A stretch of DNA of 64,000 bases, taken from CBIHON01 sp966211965 (GTDB taxonomy: Bacteria; Pseudomonadota; Gammaproteobacteria; Burkholderiales; Burkholderiaceae_D). Location: the NCBI GenBank assembly GCA_966211965.1, contig CBIHON010000028.1:1-64000 (forward strand). The letters run 5' to 3'. Position 1 is the first letter of the stretch. Every line of letters begins with the position of its first letter. Below, one piece after another: positions 61,794 through 64,000 of this stretch. A model generated the notes under the pieces. That model saw nothing but the letters and a program-made list of their open reading frames with translations, searched no databases and was not told where the DNA came from. The translations under genes were made by a program, and so were the position numbers.

Positions 61794-62609
61794 ATGGATC
61801 AAATGAATGCGGTCGATTTGCTTGACCGGCTTGTTGCGGCGCGCTCGCACGCGCTCATCGTGGCGGCTCGCGAATATCGGCTCAAGGCGGTGAGTTGCGA
61901 CACGCCCTTGCTGGTCATCCCCTTTGCTGGCCGTAAACGGCTGCGCACAGGAGAGCGCAGCATCGAATGCGCGCGCGGTTCATTTTTGATGGTGCACCGG
62001 GCGCTTAGGTTCGACGTCGAAAACATTCCCGAGAACGACGTGCCATATCGCGCATTGGCTATAGCATTTCCATGGCGCGTCGTGGATATCGCGCGCACGC
62101 TGCTTGCAATGCATCCGCAGCCGGCGCCGCTTTCCCGTGACGAGATCTCGTTCGGCAGCTTGGCCGGGATCAGCGTAGCGCTCCAAGAATACCTGGAAGC
62201 CGACTCCGGCGATCCACTCGCCGTCGACCATCGCGCGCTCGGCCTGCTGCTGACACTGGCGCGGGCCGGCCATGATGCCTATCTGACGGCCGGCGATTCC
62301 TCGGTCGCGGCAAGGGTGAGGACCTTGATAGCAGCAGCCCCGTCAAGGGACTGGAAAGCGCCGCACATCGAGCAAGCGCTGTGCATGAGCAGCGCAACCC
62401 TGCGTCGGCGCTTGCAGGAGGAGGGCACTTCGTTTCGCGCGCTATTGCTGGAAGCGCGGCTGCAGCATGGTTTGATGTTGCTGCAAACCGCGTCGCGCCG
62501 GCCGGTTAAAGCAATTGCGCTGGCCTGCGGTTATCGCTCGGTATCAAGCTTCTCGCGCGCCTTTGCCGAACGCTACGGCGTCGAACCGTCGCGTGTCGCT
62601 TGCCATTGA
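61794..62609 (+). CDS. AraC-family regulator
   Basis: 271 residues. Effector-binding N-terminal half of the AraC N-type (LLVIPFAGRKRLRTGE) and two C-terminal helix-turn-helix motifs (~175-265): APHIEQALCMSSATLRRRLQ and PVKAIALACGYRSVSSFSRAF, followed by RYGVEPSRV. Start at the ATG at 61794; TTGACT occurs 30 bases upstream. Target unknown; the divergent marR/MFS pair or the PEBP gene downstream are candidates. Confidence 0.87.
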   Translation: MDQMNAVDLLDRLVAARSHALIVAAREYRLKAVSCDTPLLVIPFAGRKRLRTGERSIECARGSFLMVHRALRFDVENIPENDVPYRALAIAFPWRVVDIARTLLAMHPQPAPLSRDEISFGSLAGISVALQEYLEADSGDPLAVDHRALGLLLTLARAGHDAYLTAGDSSVAARVRTLIAAAPSRDWKAPHIEQALCMSSATLRRRLQEEGTSFRALLLEARLQHGLMLLQTASRRPVKAIALACGYRSVSSFSRAFAERYGVEPSRVACH

Positions 62610-62689
62610 GCGTTTCGCGAAGCAATTCGAGCGTTTCCATACAGCCCGGTGCAATACACTTGTTCTTCGATTAAACCTGGAGGACAAAC

Positions 62690-63232
62690 ATGAAAATCAC
62701 TTTGGCATTAAGTATTCTGGCAGCGGGCATGGCAAGTGCCGCCGCGCATGGATTCGAATTGAAAAGCGCGGATATCCAAGCCGGCGGGACCTTGAACGCG
62801 GCACAGGTATTCGCCGGGTTCGGCTGCAGCGGCGGCAATGTGTCGCCCGAGTTGTCTTGGAGCGATGCGCCCAAAGGCACCAAGAGTTTCGCCTTGACCG
62901 TCTATGATCCTGATGCACCGACGGGCAGCGGCTGGTGGCATTGGGTGGTTTACGATATTCCCGCCGGCGTGAAGGGCTTGCCCGCCGGCATAGGCAAGCA
63001 GGCCAGTCTACCGCCCAATGCGAAACAGGGACGCAATGACTTCGGCGCGGCCAACTTCGGCGGCGCCTGCCCTCCGCCCGGCGACAAGCCGCATCGCTAT
63101 ATCGTCACACTGCATGCGCTCAAACTTGAAAAGCTGGAGGTGCCGCCCGATGCCTCGTCCGCATTGATCGGCTACATGATCAATGCAAATCGTCTGGATA
63201 AGGCGACATTGACGGCGACTTATGGCCGTTAG
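62690..63232 (+). CDS. Exported PEBP (YbhB/YbcL, Raf-kinase-inhibitor-like) protein
   Basis: 180 residues with signal peptide (ITLALSILAAGMASAAA). PEBP core: NVSPELSWSDAPKGTKSFAL, DPDAPTGSGWWHWVVYDIP, GRNDFGAANFGGACPP and PHRYIVTLHALKL, i.e. the conserved anion-binding pocket. Bacterial members have no established reaction. GGAGG lies six bases before the ATG. An inverted-repeat element starts at its stop codon. Confidence 0.9.
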   Translation: MKITLALSILAAGMASAAAHGFELKSADIQAGGTLNAAQVFAGFGCSGGNVSPELSWSDAPKGTKSFALTVYDPDAPTGSGWWHWVVYDIPAGVKGLPAGIGKQASLPPNAKQGRNDFGAANFGGACPPPGDKPHRYIVTLHALKLEKLEVPPDASSALIGYMINANRLDKATLTATYGR

Positions 63233-63352
63233 AGCAGTTTCATCCTGACCGTACACGGCCAATCTTGCGCCTGCGATGCTCACCGTACCATTCGTACGGT
63301 TGCGCTTCTCGGCTCAACCTTGGCTCCTGTACAGTCAGGCTGAAACTGTTCT
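63231..63352. repeat. 122-bp inverted-repeat element
   Basis: Arms 63231-63256 and 63327-63352 match as inverted repeats at 22 of 26 positions (AGAGCAGTTTCATCCTGACC-type arm). The centre holds a 7-bp perfect hairpin ACCGTAC-CATTC-GTACGGT (63282-63300). The left arm overlaps the PEBP stop codon. Resembles a dispersed REP/MITE-like repeat; could also terminate transcription. Confidence 0.6.
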
Positions 63353-63522
63353 AAGTGAGTGCGTGAAAAAGGCGTACTGCCTCGGAGAGATCAGCAGGTC
63401 TCTCCTGCACTGAGGTAATGACTGTCTGCTTGTGAATTTTTGAAGCAGAGGTCAACAGAAAATTCTCCCTCTCGTTAACCGCCTATGCCCGGAAATTTAT
63501 ATCCGCTCAACGAGGTGGCGCA

Positions 63523-63696
63523 ATGGATCAGGTAACACGTCCAAGCAAGGAAAAAGTCAGAGAATGGCTGAAGAACGAACTCGCCCAGCATCGGCCACCG
63601 CCGGATCAAAAGCAAATACGGCGCGAATTGGGATGGGAATTGATCGAATCGCAGCGCAATGCAAAGGCTGGAGCTTATTGCTATGCAAGCTCTTAG
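63523..63696 (+). CDS. Micro-protein, 57 residues, paralogue 1
   Basis: Small frame MDQVTRPSKEKVREWLK..., with GAGGTGG six bases before the ATG. It shares the core PSKE-VR-WLK-E--QHRPPP-----IRR-LGW with the next gene over about 40 residues, which supports real coding. Two short amphipathic helices are likely; no signal peptide and no membrane segment. I do not recognise a family. The charged/aromatic pattern with LGW could fit a small DNA- or protein-binding adaptor, but that is speculation. Confidence 0.6.
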   Translation: MDQVTRPSKEKVREWLKNELAQHRPPPDQKQIRRELGWELIESQRNAKAGAYCYASS

Positions 63697-63848
63697 CCTC
63701 CCCCTAAAAAGATCAATGAAGCACGTCCCGGTTTCATTGGTTTGAAATATCTCAAGAATTGAACGCAAAACCCCGCTCTGCTCGGGCACTCGCATGCCTG
63801 TTTTCCGGTCTACATTGAGTGCGTATGAAATCCGCAAAGAGGCAAAAA

Positions 63849-63998
63849 ATGAACGCGTCCAATCCAAGCAAGGAAGACGTTCGGGCATGGCTCAAGCACG
63901 AGGTCGAGCAGCACCGGCCGCCACCTGCGCTGACTGAAATCCGGCGCAAGCTCGGATGGCATATCGTCAAGACGGATCGAAATTCCCAGGGTTCATAG
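63849..63998 (+). CDS. Micro-protein, 49 residues, paralogue 2
   Basis: MNASNPSKEDVRAWLKHEV..., ending TAG two bases before the window end. AGAGG lies seven bases upstream of the ATG; an in-frame ATG at 63825 would add eight basic residues. Shares the QHRPPP and EIRRKLGW core with the 57-residue protein 150 bases upstream, and codon third positions vary between the two, as expected for selected protein sequence. Unknown family. Confidence 0.6.
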   Translation: MNASNPSKEDVRAWLKHEVEQHRPPPALTEIRRKLGWHIVKTDRNSQGS

Positions 63999-64000
63999 CA

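Overview
The window (64 kb, clearly above 50% GC) looks like a chromosome segment of a betaproteobacterium, most likely family Oxalobacteraceae (Herminiimonas/Collimonas/Herbaspirillum-like). I infer this from the protein sequences and from the housekeeping order carA-carB-greA-(DUF4149)-yhbY/rlmE-ftsH-folP-glmM. I could not run a search, so genus level is open. The first ~110 bases are abnormal G and C homopolymer runs and look like a contig edge.

Layout. 0.2-5.3 kb: two large c-di-GMP turnover proteins on the minus strand. 5.3-6.2 kb: a gene-poor scar holding half of a palindromic repeat fused to the last ~49 codons of an nnrS-like gene. 6.2-24 kb: a phosphate region with ppx, olsB, sixA-ppk divergent from pstS-pstC-pstA-pstB-phoU-phoB-phoR, plus a Leu/Ile/Val-type binding protein, a histone H1-like protein, a beta-propeller protein, a lipoprotein, a patatin and an NlpC/P60 peptidase. 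The ppk/pst divergent promoter holds two back-to-back Pho boxes, each 10 bp from a -10-like hexamer; a third Pho-box-like site lies upstream of olsB. 24-26 kb: a response regulator with a degenerate GGDEF domain and a GlcG/HbpS-like protein. 26-37 kb: conserved housekeeping genes. 37-40 kb: an arsenic cluster, arsR-arsC-aquaporin with no arsenite pump, next to an orphan PhoB paralogue and tRNA-Pro. 40-47 kb: a ProQ/FinO protein, a globin-coupled GGDEF-EAL oxygen sensor and an HlyD/ABC/ABC-2 exporter. 47-54 kb: tRNA-Arg, envelope proteins, and the kynurenine pathway (kynB-kynU-kynA) divergent from its Lrp-type regulator. 54-59 kb: DUF2721 protein, dctA, a REC-EAL protein with a substituted catalytic Glu, and a FlgO-type lipoprotein operon. 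59-64 kb: accessory DNA with two palindromic MITE-like elements (one present twice), an MFS/MarR pair, an AraC regulator, a PEBP protein, and two tandem paralogous micro-proteins of 57 and 49 residues.

How it fits together. Phosphate is the main theme: uptake (Pst), sensing (PhoU/PhoR/PhoB), storage (Ppk, Ppx) and probable membrane-lipid replacement (OlsB). Arsenate enters through phosphate transporters, so the ars cluster and the second PhoB-like regulator may belong to the same problem. Five proteins carry GGDEF and/or EAL domains with five different sensory inputs or active-site states, which suggests rich second-messenger control.
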